Source of the DNA: HGM12587 sp045128635
GTDB lineage: Bacteria; Bacillota; Clostridia; Lachnospirales; Lachnospiraceae
Assembly (NCBI GenBank): GCA_045128635.1
Contig: JBGVRS010000064.1
Span: forward strand, 1 to 45,441
Direction: 5' to 3'
DNA: 45,441 bases
Shown here piece after piece: positions 17,538 to 25,540 of the stretch. The translations under genes and the position numbers were made by a program. Every line of letters starts with the position of its first letter. The first letter of the stretch is position 1. Below the pieces are notes generated by a model. The model searched no databases. It saw nothing but the letters and a program-made list of their open reading frames with translations, and was not told where the DNA came from.

Positions 17538-18183
17538 AATGACTTTTCTGACACTCAATGATGCCTTCTTTGCGGAGTTTGCCAATTTCAGCTGACATGG
17601 CACTTCGCTCTACCCCAAGGTAGTCAGCCAGTGCCTGACGGTCATAAGGAATGGTAAAAGAGCTGCTTCCGGTCTGTTTGGCAACAGACAGCAGATAGGT
17701 CATAAGCTTCTCTTTTGTAGAACGTTTTGAAGTAATCTCGATTTTCTGATGAAAGTCGAGATTTTTTCTTGCTACCAGATGCAACAGATTAAAAATCACC
17801 TGTTTGTGAAAAGAGCAGGCATTACAGCAGGTATAGGTAATGCGCTTGCAGTCGATCAGCATAATCTCACAATCTTTGGAAGCGATAAAGCTAACAGGCA
17901 AAGAGGTGATTCCTGCGCAGGCAAAGGATTCGCCAAAGAGCCCGTTTTCGCCAATGCTTGTCACAATACTGCGGTTTCCATAGAAATCGTCCTGTACCAT
18001 CTGTACAGCCCCGGAAAGAATGAGTCCAATATATTTTGCAGGAGTTCCTTCACAGAAAATAGTCATATCTTTTTTGACGGAAAATACTTTTGCGCCAAGG
18101 CAATCTAACATGGCGGTGAGATTTTCTTCTTCAATTTCTTCAAACAATCCACATTTTTTTAACGCAGGAATATAATTTTTCAT
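17524..18183 (-). CDS. Crp/Fnr-family regulator, probable controller of the divergent hcp operon
   Basis: A 219-residue regulator; the start at 18183 is chosen for AAAGGAG just upstream. The N-terminal cyclic-nucleotide-like beta roll is at about 10-120 (IFCEGTPAKYIGLILSGAV), then the dimer helix and a C-terminal winged helix (DRQALADYLGVERSAMSAEI). A cluster TCCNACSFH before the dimer helix could hold a cofactor but is also common in clostridial members. It is divergent from an Fe-S protein and hcp, so sensing of nitric oxide or redox state is likely (inference). Its 3' end overlaps the convergent TtcA-GNAT gene by 14 bases. Confidence 0.92.
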   Translation of the reverse strand: MKNYIPALKKCGLFEEIEEENLTAMLDCLGAKVFSVKKDMTIFCEGTPAKYIGLILSGAVQMVQDDFYGNRSIVTSIGENGLFGESFACAGITSLPVSFIASKDCEIMLIDCKRITYTCCNACSFHKQVIFNLLHLVARKNLDFHQKIEITSKRSTKEKLMTYLLSVAKQTGSSSFTIPYDRQALADYLGVERSAMSAEIGKLRKEGIIECQKSHFTIL

Positions 18184-18195
18184 TTCTTCTCCTTT

Positions 18196-18211
18196 TGTTG
18201 GAATTCCAACA
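18196..18211. promoter_or_regulatory. Palindromic CRP/FNR-type operator between crp/fnr and hcp
   Basis: TGTTGGAATTCCAACA is a perfect 16-bp palindrome with the half-site geometry of CRP sites (5 + 6 + 5). Its centre at 18203.5 lies about 41.5 bases before the expected plus-strand start (class II activator position) and about 15 bases after the expected minus-strand start (repressing position). Confidence 0.7.
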
Positions 18212-18225
18212 TACATATTGATTAC

Positions 18226-18254
18226 AGTATATTAAAATGTGCTTGTAAAGTCAA
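18226..18254 (-). promoter_or_regulatory. Sigma-A-type promoter of the Crp/Fnr gene
   Basis: On the minus strand, TTGACT and TATACT are 17 bases apart. The expected start near 18219 puts the palindrome immediately inside the transcript. Confidence 0.65.
18233..18238 (+). promoter_or_regulatory. -10 element of the hcp operon promoter (activator-dependent)
   Basis: TAAAAT is a fair -10 hexamer with no -35-like sequence at the proper distance, as expected for a promoter needing an activator. The expected start near 18245 places the palindrome at -41.5. It overlaps the crp/fnr promoter on the other strand. Confidence 0.5.
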
Positions 18255-18268
18255 AGGGGGACAAAAAG

Positions 18269-18913
18269 ATGTTAAGAAAAATTATTAAAATAGATGAAGA
18301 AAAATGTATCGGCTGTGGTTTATGTGCAGCTGCCTGTCACGAGGGTGCTATTGGAATGGTGGATGGAAAAGCGAAGCTGCTTCGAGAAGATTACTGTGAT
18401 GGTTTGGGAGACTGTTTGCCAGCTTGCCCTGTAGATGCCATCAGTTTTGAGATGAGAGAAGCGCCGGCTTATGATGAAGCGGCTGTTTTGGCGGCAAAAG
18501 CAGAGAAAGAAAATCGCCAGAAGGTAAAACTGGAAAATGTGAGGGTAAAGAGCCAGCTGATGCAGTTTCCGGTACAGATTAAACTGATGCCGGTTCAGTC
18601 AGCATTTTATCAGGGAGCTAATCTGTTAATCTCAGCAGATTGCTGTGCCTATGCCTACGGGAACTTTCACAATGATTTTATGAAAAATCACATTACGATT
18701 ATCGGATGTCCAAAGCTAGATATGGGAGATTATACGGAAAAACTGACACAGATCATTGCCAACAATGATATTAAGAGTGTAAAAATTGCACGCATGACAG
18801 TTCCATGCTGTGGAAAGCTGGAAATGGCAGCAAAACGTGCAATTCAGAATAGCGGAAAATTTATTCCTTGGAGTGTTGTATCAATTACACCTGATGGAGA
18901 AATCAAAGAATAG
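18269..18913 (+). CDS. 4Fe-4S ferredoxin-type protein, partner of Hcp
   Basis: A 214-residue protein; GGGGGA lies about 8 bases before ATG 18269. The N-terminus carries a 4Fe-4S motif, Cys13, Cys16, Cys19, Cys23 (CIGCGLCAAACHEG), and a second cysteine set at 43, 49 and 53 (CDGLGDCLPACP). The remaining 150 residues include further conserved-looking Cys (DCCAYAYG, GCPKLD, PCCGK). It sits 14 bases before hcp and is likely its electron donor (inference from context). Confidence 0.9.
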   Translation: MLRKIIKIDEEKCIGCGLCAAACHEGAIGMVDGKAKLLREDYCDGLGDCLPACPVDAISFEMREAPAYDEAAVLAAKAEKENRQKVKLENVRVKSQLMQFPVQIKLMPVQSAFYQGANLLISADCCAYAYGNFHNDFMKNHITIIGCPKLDMGDYTEKLTQIIANNDIKSVKIARMTVPCCGKLEMAAKRAIQNSGKFIPWSVVSITPDGEIKE

Positions 18914-18927
18914 AGGAGTTTATGCGT

Positions 18928-20511
18928 ATGGAAAAGAAAATGTTTTGTTTTCAGTGTGAGCAGACTGCCGGATGCAGTGCATGCACTGGTGCTGCCGGTG
19001 TTTGCGGTAAGAAGGCAGATACTGCGAAATTACAGGATAAATTAACAGGTGCACTGATCGGTCTTGCACGTTCCACAGAAGGGAATGAAGAATTAGTGAC
19101 ACCGGAAATTAATAATCTGGTTATAGAGGCTTTGTTTGCAACTTTAACCAATGTAAATTTTAACGATGAAGAATTAAACAGATTAATTGAAAGAGTATAC
19201 GAAGCAAAAATGCATCTTGTGCCGGAATGCAGTCATTGTGTTAATGCCTGCGGAAGAAATGATGATTATGATCTGGAACTTATCTGGAATGATGAGGAAG
19301 ATGTCAGATCGTTGAAATCACTCATTTTATTTGGAATCCGTGGGTTGGCGGCATATGCATATCATGCAGAAATGCTTGGATATCGAGATAAAGAAATCCC
19401 TGATTTTCTCTATAAGGCATTATTTGCAATTGGCATGGAGTGGGGCGTGGAGGCCCTGCTGCCGATTGCGTTGGAAGTAGGGAAAATAAATTATAAATGT
19501 ATGGAGCTGTTGGATAAAGCGAATACGGAAACCTTTGGAACACCTGTGCCGACAGAAGTTCCTCTGACGATTGAAAAAGGACCGTTTATTGTAATTTCAG
19601 GACATGATTTATATGATTTGAAATGCTTACTGGAGCAGACGGCGGGCAAAGGAATCAACATTTATACCCATGGTGAAATGCTTCCGGCGCATGCTTATCC
19701 GGAACTGAAAAAGTATTCACATTTAAAAGGAAATTACGGTACTGCATGGCAGAACCAGCAGAAAGAATTTGCAAAAATCCCTGCCCCTGTAGTCTTTACG
19801 ACAAATTGCCTCATGCCACCAAAGACCTCTTATGCAGACCGTGTTTTTACAACTGCTGTGGTATCCTATCCGGAAATGCAGCATATCGGGGATGAAAAAG
19901 ATTTTACACCAGTCATTGAAAAATCCCTGGAACTTGGCGGTTACAGTGCGGACCGCCTGATGACCGGGATTAACGGCGGAAACAAAGTGATGACAGGATT
20001 TGCTCACGGAACAGTTCTTTCCGTAGCAGATCAGGTGGTAGCAGCTGTGAAAAGTGGTGCGATTAAACATTTCTACTTAATCGGAGGCTGTGATGGTGCA
20101 AAAGCAGGACGTAATTATTACACAAACCTTGTGAAGGCAACACCAGCTGACAGCATTGTGCTGACGCTCGCCTGTGGAAAATACCGTTTTAATGACCTTG
20201 ATCTGGGGACAATCGGCGGGCTTCCAAGGCTGATGGATATGGGACAGTGCAATGATGCTTACAGTGCGATAAAGGTGGCTTCGGCATTGGCAGAAGCATT
20301 TGAATGTACAGTGAATGACCTGCCATTGTCCATTATCCTTTCCTGGTATGAACAGAAGGCTGTATGCATTCTGCTGACACTTCTTTATCTTGGAATTAAG
20401 AATATTAAGATTGGACCATCATTGCCGGCATTCATTTCGCCAAATGTGTTGAATTATCTTGTGGAAAATTATCAGATTACGCCGATTTCGACGGTGGAGA
20501 AGGATTTATAA
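18928..20511 (+). CDS. hcp: Hydroxylamine reductase / hybrid cluster protein
   Basis: Hcp reduces hydroxylamine and acts as a nitric oxide reductase in anaerobes. ATG 18928 is preferred over 18922 because GAGGAG lies 9 rather than 3 bases away, giving 527 residues. N-terminal cluster cysteines are Cys7, Cys10, Cys16/19 and Cys26 (FCFQCEQTAGCSACTG). Hybrid-cluster ligand regions are seen at TTNCLMPP, GGCDGAKAGRNYY and LACGKYRFN. It is in an operon with the Fe-S protein and ends at a bidirectional terminator. Confidence 0.97.
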   Translation: MEKKMFCFQCEQTAGCSACTGAAGVCGKKADTAKLQDKLTGALIGLARSTEGNEELVTPEINNLVIEALFATLTNVNFNDEELNRLIERVYEAKMHLVPECSHCVNACGRNDDYDLELIWNDEEDVRSLKSLILFGIRGLAAYAYHAEMLGYRDKEIPDFLYKALFAIGMEWGVEALLPIALEVGKINYKCMELLDKANTETFGTPVPTEVPLTIEKGPFIVISGHDLYDLKCLLEQTAGKGINIYTHGEMLPAHAYPELKKYSHLKGNYGTAWQNQQKEFAKIPAPVVFTTNCLMPPKTSYADRVFTTAVVSYPEMQHIGDEKDFTPVIEKSLELGGYSADRLMTGINGGNKVMTGFAHGTVLSVADQVVAAVKSGAIKHFYLIGGCDGAKAGRNYYTNLVKATPADSIVLTLACGKYRFNDLDLGTIGGLPRLMDMGQCNDAYSAIKVASALAEAFECTVNDLPLSIILSWYEQKAVCILLTLLYLGIKNIKIGPSLPAFISPNVLNYLVENYQITPISTVEKDL

Positions 20512-20525
20512 AAATTATGATATGA

Positions 20526-20555
20526 AGGGAGCTTGAAAAAGCTCCCTGATTTTAC
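20526..20555. terminator. Bidirectional terminator between hcp and the binding lipoprotein
   Basis: A 9-bp stem AGGGAGCTT / AAGCTCCCT around loop GAAA, followed by GATTTT. It lies between convergent genes. Confidence 0.75.
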
Positions 20556-21547
20556 TGTACCGCATTTTCTGCATAATTTTTAATAACAAGTTGTTCATAA
20601 GGAACTTTTTGTTCTAATTCCCCGGCTTCCATGAGAATATCCTGCAGAAGCTCAAAAGCATCCTGTTCAAATATCAGGTTTTCCTTCCATGTATCCTGCT
20701 CATAGTAACGTTTTACAATGGTAGTAATCTGTGCAAGATCAGTTTCTGCGAACTGTGGCTGGATAATCTGGGCAATTTCTTCAGGTGTGTGGCTGTTGAC
20801 ATAATCCATCCCTTTTTGAAGGGCATTGGTAAAGCTCTGGATGATTTCAGGATTTTGTTCCAGATAACTCTTTTTTGCGGAAAAAGCAGTGTATGGTACA
20901 TAACCGGAAGCTTCACCTAAGGATGCTACCACGTAGCCGGCACCTTCTGTTTCCAAAGCTGTAGCAGACGGTTCAAATTCTACCGTAAAGTCCCCTTTTC
21001 CGCCTGAAAATGCCGCTGCCGTACTGCCAAAATCAATGCTCTGATCAATATTTAAGTCTTTTTCAGGGTCAATTCCATTTTTCTTAAGAACATATTCAAA
21101 GACCATCTGTGGCATACCGCCTTTACGTCCTCCAAGAACTTCGCTTCCCTTTAAATCCTTCCAATGAAAGTTATCCATAGGTTCTCTGGCAACCATAAAG
21201 TTTCCGGCTCTTTGGGTTAGCTGAGCAAAATTGACAAGATAATCATCGGCATTTTGATTATATACATAAATGGTGCTTTCAGAACCCATAAATGCAATGT
21301 CTGCTTCACCAGCGATAACAGCGGTTGTCACTTTGTCAGCTCCAAATGCATTCACAAGCTCCAGATCAATTCCTTCTTCGGAGAAATATCCTTCTTCGAT
21401 GGCTACATACATTGGCGCATAGAAGATAGAATGTGCCACTTCGCTTAAAGTGACTTTTGTAAGATTTGAATTATCACCGGTTCCACAAGCAGTCAGACAA
21501 GTGAGTGCCAAAATGGAAGTCAGTGCAAGAGATAAGAATTTTTTCAT
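20552..21547 (-). CDS. ABC-transporter substrate-binding lipoprotein, NMT1/THI5-SsuA type, no transporter partner nearby
   Basis: The start at 21547 is chosen because GAGGAG precedes it and the 331-residue product opens with a signal peptide and lipobox, LTAC at about 19-22. The mature part is a periplasmic-binding-protein-2 fold of the NMT1/THI5 type: SIFYAPMYVAIEEGYFSEEG, then GEADIAFMGSEST and KGSEVLGGRKGGMPQ. Relatives bind sulfonates, thiamin-pyrimidine precursors or nitrate-like ligands, and the ligand here cannot be read off. No permease or ATPase gene is adjacent. Confidence 0.9.
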   Translation of the reverse strand: MKKFLSLALTSILALTCLTACGTGDNSNLTKVTLSEVAHSIFYAPMYVAIEEGYFSEEGIDLELVNAFGADKVTTAVIAGEADIAFMGSESTIYVYNQNADDYLVNFAQLTQRAGNFMVAREPMDNFHWKDLKGSEVLGGRKGGMPQMVFEYVLKKNGIDPEKDLNIDQSIDFGSTAAAFSGGKGDFTVEFEPSATALETEGAGYVVASLGEASGYVPYTAFSAKKSYLEQNPEIIQSFTNALQKGMDYVNSHTPEEIAQIIQPQFAETDLAQITTIVKRYYEQDTWKENLIFEQDAFELLQDILMEAGELEQKVPYEQLVIKNYAENAVQ

Positions 21548-21620
21548 AGAAAACTCCTCGTGATTTTCACTAGACAGTATATGCAAAAAATGTAAAAAGG
21601 TGATTTTATAAAGAATTCGC

Positions 21621-21649
21621 TTTACATGTAGTTTTTAATACTATATAAT
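21621..21649 (+). promoter_or_regulatory. Sigma-A-type promoter for the DUF1836 gene
   Basis: TTTACA and a perfect TATAAT are separated by 17 bases, about 33 bases before the GTG start. Confidence 0.7.
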
Positions 21650-21682
21650 GCAGATAGTAATGGATTACATGAGGTGAACGTT

Positions 21683-22282
21683 GTGAACATTGAATCTGAT
21701 AGAATGATAGAAAGTATTTTGGATAGTCTTTCTAAAATGGAATATGTGAAATCTTCAAAGATTCCAAATATTGATTTATATATGGATCAGGTGCTTACTT
21801 TTATGAATGGGCATCTGGAAAATGTGAAGCGATATGAGAGTGATAAGGTCATGACAAAGACTATGATCAATAACTATGCAAAAAATCATCTGCTTCCGGC
21901 ACCGGAAAAGAAAAAGTATACCAAAGAGCACATTATGGTGCTGATGTTTATTTATTATTTCAAAAATATTCTTTCCATTGGTGATATTCAGAGTATTTTA
22001 AATCCGCTGACAGACCGCTATTTTGCAACCGGAAAGGATTTAAATCTGGAAAAAATCTATGAAGAGGTATTTAGTCTGGAAAAAGGTCAGATTGAGCAGT
22101 TAAAAGAAACGCTCACAAAAGACTATGAACGCGCCGGGAATACATTTGTAGAAGAAGCGGAAGAAGATAAGGAATTTCTGCAGTTATTCTCATTTATCTG
22201 CATGTTAAGCTACGATATTTATATTAGAAAACAGATTATTGAAAAAATTGTAGATACCATGCCAAAACAGTCGGAGAAATAG
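21683..22282 (+). CDS. DUF1836 domain protein (BS_ykrK-like), probable DNA-binding protein
   Basis: A GTG start at 21683 is chosen because GAGGTG lies 6 bases before it; a GTG at 21674 overlaps that site. The 199-residue product matches the DUF1836 pattern: SSKIPNIDLYMDQVLTFM, KTMINNYAKNHLLPAPEKKK and KEHIMVLMFIYYFKNILSI. The NNY-K segment followed by Pro-rich turn and helices recalls a MerR-like DNA-binding helix. No function is established for this family that I can name with confidence. It is monocistronic and lies upstream of tRNA-Trp. Confidence 0.85.
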   Translation: MNIESDRMIESILDSLSKMEYVKSSKIPNIDLYMDQVLTFMNGHLENVKRYESDKVMTKTMINNYAKNHLLPAPEKKKYTKEHIMVLMFIYYFKNILSIGDIQSILNPLTDRYFATGKDLNLEKIYEEVFSLEKGQIEQLKETLTKDYERAGNTFVEEAEEDKEFLQLFSFICMLSYDIYIRKQIIEKIVDTMPKQSEK

Positions 22283-22307
22283 TTGAAAAATAATTTTAAA
22301 AATGTTG

Positions 22308-22337
22308 TTGACATTATACCTCAAAGTATGATATAAA
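22308..22337 (+). promoter_or_regulatory. Sigma-A-type promoter for tRNA-Trp
   Basis: A perfect TTGACA is followed after 18 bases by TATAAA. The tRNA begins 17 bases later. Confidence 0.75.
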
Positions 22338-22354
22338 TTTGGGGTAGCAGTCAA

Positions 22355-22427
22355 AGGGATATAGTTCAGTTGGTAGAACGTTGGTCTCCAAAACCAAATG
22401 TCGAGGGTTCGAGTCCTTCTGTCCCTG
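22355..22427 (+). tRNA. tRNA-Trp (anticodon CCA)
   Basis: A 73-base cloverleaf. The acceptor stem AGGGATA / TGTCCCT has one G-U pair. The anticodon stem TTGGT / ACCAA encloses loop CTCCAAA with anticodon CCA, and the T arm has GGTTCGAGTCC. The discriminator base is G, as usual for bacterial tRNA-Trp. The 3' CCA is not encoded; the next bases are CTA. Confidence 0.97.
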
Positions 22428-22438
22428 CTAAATGCGAA

Positions 22439-22469
22439 GCCGCAATCGAAAGATTGTGGCTTTTTTTTT
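22439..22469 (+). terminator. Rho-independent terminator after tRNA-Trp
   Basis: A 9-bp stem GCCGCAATC / GATTGTGGC with tetraloop GAAA, followed by nine T. Confidence 0.93.
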
Positions 22470-22515
22470 GTTTATGGAGTAAGATGGAGATAGTATTTTG
22501 AAAGGGTATTCGACC

Positions 22516-23331
22516 ATGAAAAAGGAATTGATTGTTGTACGTGGCGGCGGAGATCTTGCCACGGGGACGATTTATAAATTAAGAAAAAGCGGATATCGTG
22601 TATTGGTACTGGAGTCTGAAAAGCCTTCTGCCATACGAAGAAATGTGGCATTTTCAGAAGCAGTATATGAAGGCAGATGGACAGTGGAAGATATGACTGC
22701 TGTTCTTGCAAATGATATAGAAGAAGCAGAAAAGATTATGGACACAGGGGATGTGGCAGTGCTGGTAGACCCACGGTGTGACTGTTTGAATACTTTGAAG
22801 CCTGTGGCACTTGTAGATGCCATCATTGCTAAAAAGAATCTGGGAACCAATCGAAGTATGGCACCGATTACCGTTGGACTAGGACCTGGTTTTACAGCGG
22901 GAGAAGATGTGGATGCGGTCATTGAAACTATGCGAGGGCATAAGCTTGGAAGAGTGATTTTAGAAGGCAGCGCCATTCCAAATACAGGGATTCCGGGGGC
23001 TGTTGCCGGAGTTACAAAAGAACGTGTCATTCACGCACCTGCAGCAGGAGTGTTAAAAAATGTATGTCACATTACTGATGTGGTAGAAAAGGGACAGATA
23101 ATTGCCTGTATTGAAACATGTGAAGGAAATGTGGAAGTGCCAGCAACGATATCAGGACTTTTACGAGGACTCATCAGAGACGGCTATCAGGTAACAAAAG
23201 GATTTAAGATTGCGGATATCGACCCACGTGTAGAAGAATACGAAAACTGCTTTACTATATCAGATAAAGCAAGGTGCATTGCAGGTGGTGTACTAGAGGC
23301 AATTCTTTATCTGAAGAATGAGAGAAAGTAA
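22516..23331 (+). CDS. yqeB: Selenium-dependent molybdenum hydroxylase accessory protein YqeB (EF2563 family)
   Basis: AAAGGG lies 9 bases before ATG 22516, giving 271 residues. The protein opens with a Rossmann-like VRGGGDLATGTIYKL, and continues with the family pattern SEAVYEGRWTVED, VDPRCDC and GLGPGFTAGEDVDAVIET. YqeB is a marker of the selenium-dependent molybdenum hydroxylase trait and is thought to help install labile selenium in the molybdenum centre; its chemistry is not settled. It is 2 bases upstream of yqeC. Confidence 0.93.
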   Translation: MKKELIVVRGGGDLATGTIYKLRKSGYRVLVLESEKPSAIRRNVAFSEAVYEGRWTVEDMTAVLANDIEEAEKIMDTGDVAVLVDPRCDCLNTLKPVALVDAIIAKKNLGTNRSMAPITVGLGPGFTAGEDVDAVIETMRGHKLGRVILEGSAIPNTGIPGAVAGVTKERVIHAPAAGVLKNVCHITDVVEKGQIIACIETCEGNVEVPATISGLLRGLIRDGYQVTKGFKIADIDPRVEEYENCFTISDKARCIAGGVLEAILYLKNERK

Positions 23332-23333
23332 AA

Positions 23334-23927
23334 ATGGCAGAATTTGTAATCGCAGTGGTTGGTTCCGGAGGGAAGACCACAAGAATTCATAAGCTGACTG
23401 AAAAGTACCGAAATCAGGGGAAAAAGGTATTTGTTACCACAACAACTCATATGTATGAGGAACCAGAGTGCATTTTATCAGGAAATGTGGAGGAAATCGT
23501 TGCAAAACTAAATACCTGTGGATATTGCATGGCAGGACTTTCAGCGGAGAATAGAAAGATAAAAGCACTGAGCTTGGAGGTATATGAAGCTGTTTGTGAA
23601 TATGCAGACATTGTTTTGGTAGAAGCTGACGGGAGCAAAGGAAAGCCGGTGAAATTTCCGGCGGAGCATGAGCCGGTGATTCCGGAAAATGTGGACGAGA
23701 TTCACATTGTGACCGGGCTTTGTGCTGTTGGAAAATCATTGAAAGAGGTATGCCATCGCAAAGAACTGGTGCAGAAATGCCTGGGAGTGTCGGAGGATAC
23801 CATTTTAACGAAAGAGCATTTAGAGATACTTCTTCAAAAAGGATATGTGGAACCTATGAAAAAAGAATATCCAAAAGCAGCATTAAAAATATTTTTTAAT
23901 GAATTCATAAGAAATATTAATGATTAA
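23334..23927 (+). CDS. yqeC: Selenium-dependent hydroxylase accessory protein YqeC
   Basis: A 197-residue P-loop protein with VVGSGGKTTRIHKL at about 8-21, TTTTHMYEEP and VLVEADGSKGKPVKFPAEHE. YqeC proteins occur almost only with YqeB and SelD in selenium-dependent hydroxylase loci and are presumed to act as maturation factors. The stop is followed by about 98 bases holding the promoter of the permease gene. Confidence 0.92.
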   Translation: MAEFVIAVVGSGGKTTRIHKLTEKYRNQGKKVFVTTTTHMYEEPECILSGNVEEIVAKLNTCGYCMAGLSAENRKIKALSLEVYEAVCEYADIVLVEADGSKGKPVKFPAEHEPVIPENVDEIHIVTGLCAVGKSLKEVCHRKELVQKCLGVSEDTILTKEHLEILLQKGYVEPMKKEYPKAALKIFFNEFIRNIND

Positions 23928-23972
23928 AGATGAAAATAAACAATTTTACGATAAAGAACGCTTGTGTTATCC

Positions 23973-24001
23973 TTGATAATTGGAGTTTTTTGTTTTATAC
24001 A
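23973..24001 (+). promoter_or_regulatory. Sigma-A-type promoter for the first purine permease
   Basis: TTGATA and TATACA are separated by 17 bases. Transcription would start near 24008, leaving a leader of under 20 bases. No purine riboswitch fits here. Confidence 0.6.
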
Positions 24002-24024
24002 TATGATTCAGGAGAGAGAAACAA

Positions 24025-25419
24025 ATGAAAAAAGATGTAAAGTACACAAGTCCTTATGACTTTGAAGGACGTATTCCTTTGAAAGAGGCAATTCCGCTGG
24101 GGTTACAGCATGTACTTGCCATGTTCGTAGGAAACTTAACACCAATTATAATCATTGGTGGTGCCTGCGGTATTGCAGCAGGCGGTGATCTGGCAGAATT
24201 ACAGGTTACATTATTACAGAATGCCATGCTGATGGCTGGTGTTGTTACTTTGATTCAGCTTTATGCAGTTGGACCAATTGGTGGCAAGGTACCAATTATC
24301 ATGGGTACAAGTTCCGGATTTATCGGAGTATTTAACAGTGTTGCAAATGTTATGGGTGGAGGTATTCTTGCCTATGGTGCAATTATGGGGGCTTCCATCA
24401 TTGGCGGTCTTTTCGAAACAGTTTTAGGTGCATTCTTAAAACCGCTTAGAAAATTCTTCCCAAGCGTTGTAACAGGTGTTGTAGTATTGGCAATCGGTCT
24501 TTCTCTGATTTCTGTAGGAATCAATTCCTTCGGTGGCGGTTCCGGTGCAAAAGATTTTGGTTCTTTAGAGAACCTTGCACTTGGCTTGATCGTACTGATT
24601 GTAATCATTCTTTTTAAACACTTTACAAAGGGAATCACAAGCTATGCAGCAATTTTTATGGGTATCTTGGTTGGTTATGTAATTGCAGCAATCATGCCAA
24701 TGTTCTTAGAAACAACTGCAGTTACAGCAGATGGCGTAGAATTTACAAAAGCATGGGTACTTAACTGGCAGAAAGTAAAAGATGCTGCATGGATTTCTAT
24801 TCCACAGCTGATGCCTGTAAAACCGGTATTTGATTTACGTGCCATCGTTCCTGTTATGATCATGTTCATTGTAACAGCAGTAGAAACTGTTGGTGATATT
24901 TCCGGCGTTATGGAAGGCGGTATGGGAAGAGAAGCTACAGATTCAGAACTTGCAGGCGGTGTTATGTGTGATGGTATCGGATCATCCTTAGCAGCACTTT
25001 TTGGTGTTCTTCCAAACACATCATTTAGCCAGAATGTTGGTCTTGTTGCTATGACAAAGGTTGTAAACCGTTTTGCACTTGCAATTGGTGCAATCTTCTT
25101 AATCTTCTGCGGTCTGTTCCCAAAACTGGCAGCACTCATTTCTATCATGCCACAGAGTGTTCTTGGCGGAGCTGCAGTTATGATGTTTGCTTCTATCGTA
25201 GTAAGCGGTATCCAGTTAATTACAAAAGAAGCACTGACAGCAAGAAATATTACAATCGTATCCGTAGCACTTGGTCTTGGATTTGGTCTTGGTGCAAACA
25301 CAGCGATTTTATCTGCATTACCAACAAACTTCCAGTTAGTATTTGGTGGTTCGGGTATCGTTCCGGCAGCAATCATTGCAATTATTTTAAATATCGTGAT
25401 TCCAAAGGAAAAGAATTAA
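24025..25419 (+). CDS. NCS2-family nucleobase permease, probably xanthine or urate
   Basis: A 464-residue membrane protein with about 12-14 hydrophobic spans. The NCS2 signature is intact (SQNVGLVAMTKVVNRF), with GLQHVLAMFVGNLTPI near the N-terminus and ETVGDISGVMEGG in the substrate-binding helix. Members carry xanthine, urate, uracil or guanine with protons or sodium. Its place between yqeBC and the molybdenum hydroxylase genes favours xanthine or urate. It has its own promoter and a strong terminator. It is clearly paralogous to the permease at 30318. Confidence 0.93.
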   Translation: MKKDVKYTSPYDFEGRIPLKEAIPLGLQHVLAMFVGNLTPIIIIGGACGIAAGGDLAELQVTLLQNAMLMAGVVTLIQLYAVGPIGGKVPIIMGTSSGFIGVFNSVANVMGGGILAYGAIMGASIIGGLFETVLGAFLKPLRKFFPSVVTGVVVLAIGLSLISVGINSFGGGSGAKDFGSLENLALGLIVLIVIILFKHFTKGITSYAAIFMGILVGYVIAAIMPMFLETTAVTADGVEFTKAWVLNWQKVKDAAWISIPQLMPVKPVFDLRAIVPVMIMFIVTAVETVGDISGVMEGGMGREATDSELAGGVMCDGIGSSLAALFGVLPNTSFSQNVGLVAMTKVVNRFALAIGAIFLIFCGLFPKLAALISIMPQSVLGGAAVMMFASIVVSGIQLITKEALTARNITIVSVALGLGFGLGANTAILSALPTNFQLVFGGSGIVPAAIIAIILNIVIPKEKN

Positions 25420-25434
25420 GCTATATGAAATTTA

Positions 25435-25464
25435 GGCAGGTGAGAAATCACCTGCCATTTTTTT
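25435..25464 (+). terminator. Rho-independent terminator after the first permease
   Basis: A 9-bp stem GGCAGGTGA / TCACCTGCC with loop GAAA, followed by ATTTTTTT. Confidence 0.93.
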
Positions 25465-25487
25465 GTTCCAAAAAACGCAAGCGAAAC

Positions 25488-25516
25488 TTGTTGAAATTTG
25501 GTAAATATGTTACGAT
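25488..25516 (+). promoter_or_regulatory. Promoter for the xanthine dehydrogenase operon
   Basis: TTGTTG and TACGAT are separated by 17 bases. The spacer includes GTAAATATGTTAC, a short imperfect inverted repeat that could bind a regulator. Confidence 0.5.
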
Positions 25517-25540
25517 TAAAAAAATGTGTAAAAGTGGGGG

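Noticed and set aside
18239..18268. Earlier start for the Fe-S protein at 18239
   Set aside because: This would use a TTG-like/early codon overlapping the promoter -10 region; ATG 18269 has the G-rich ribosome site.
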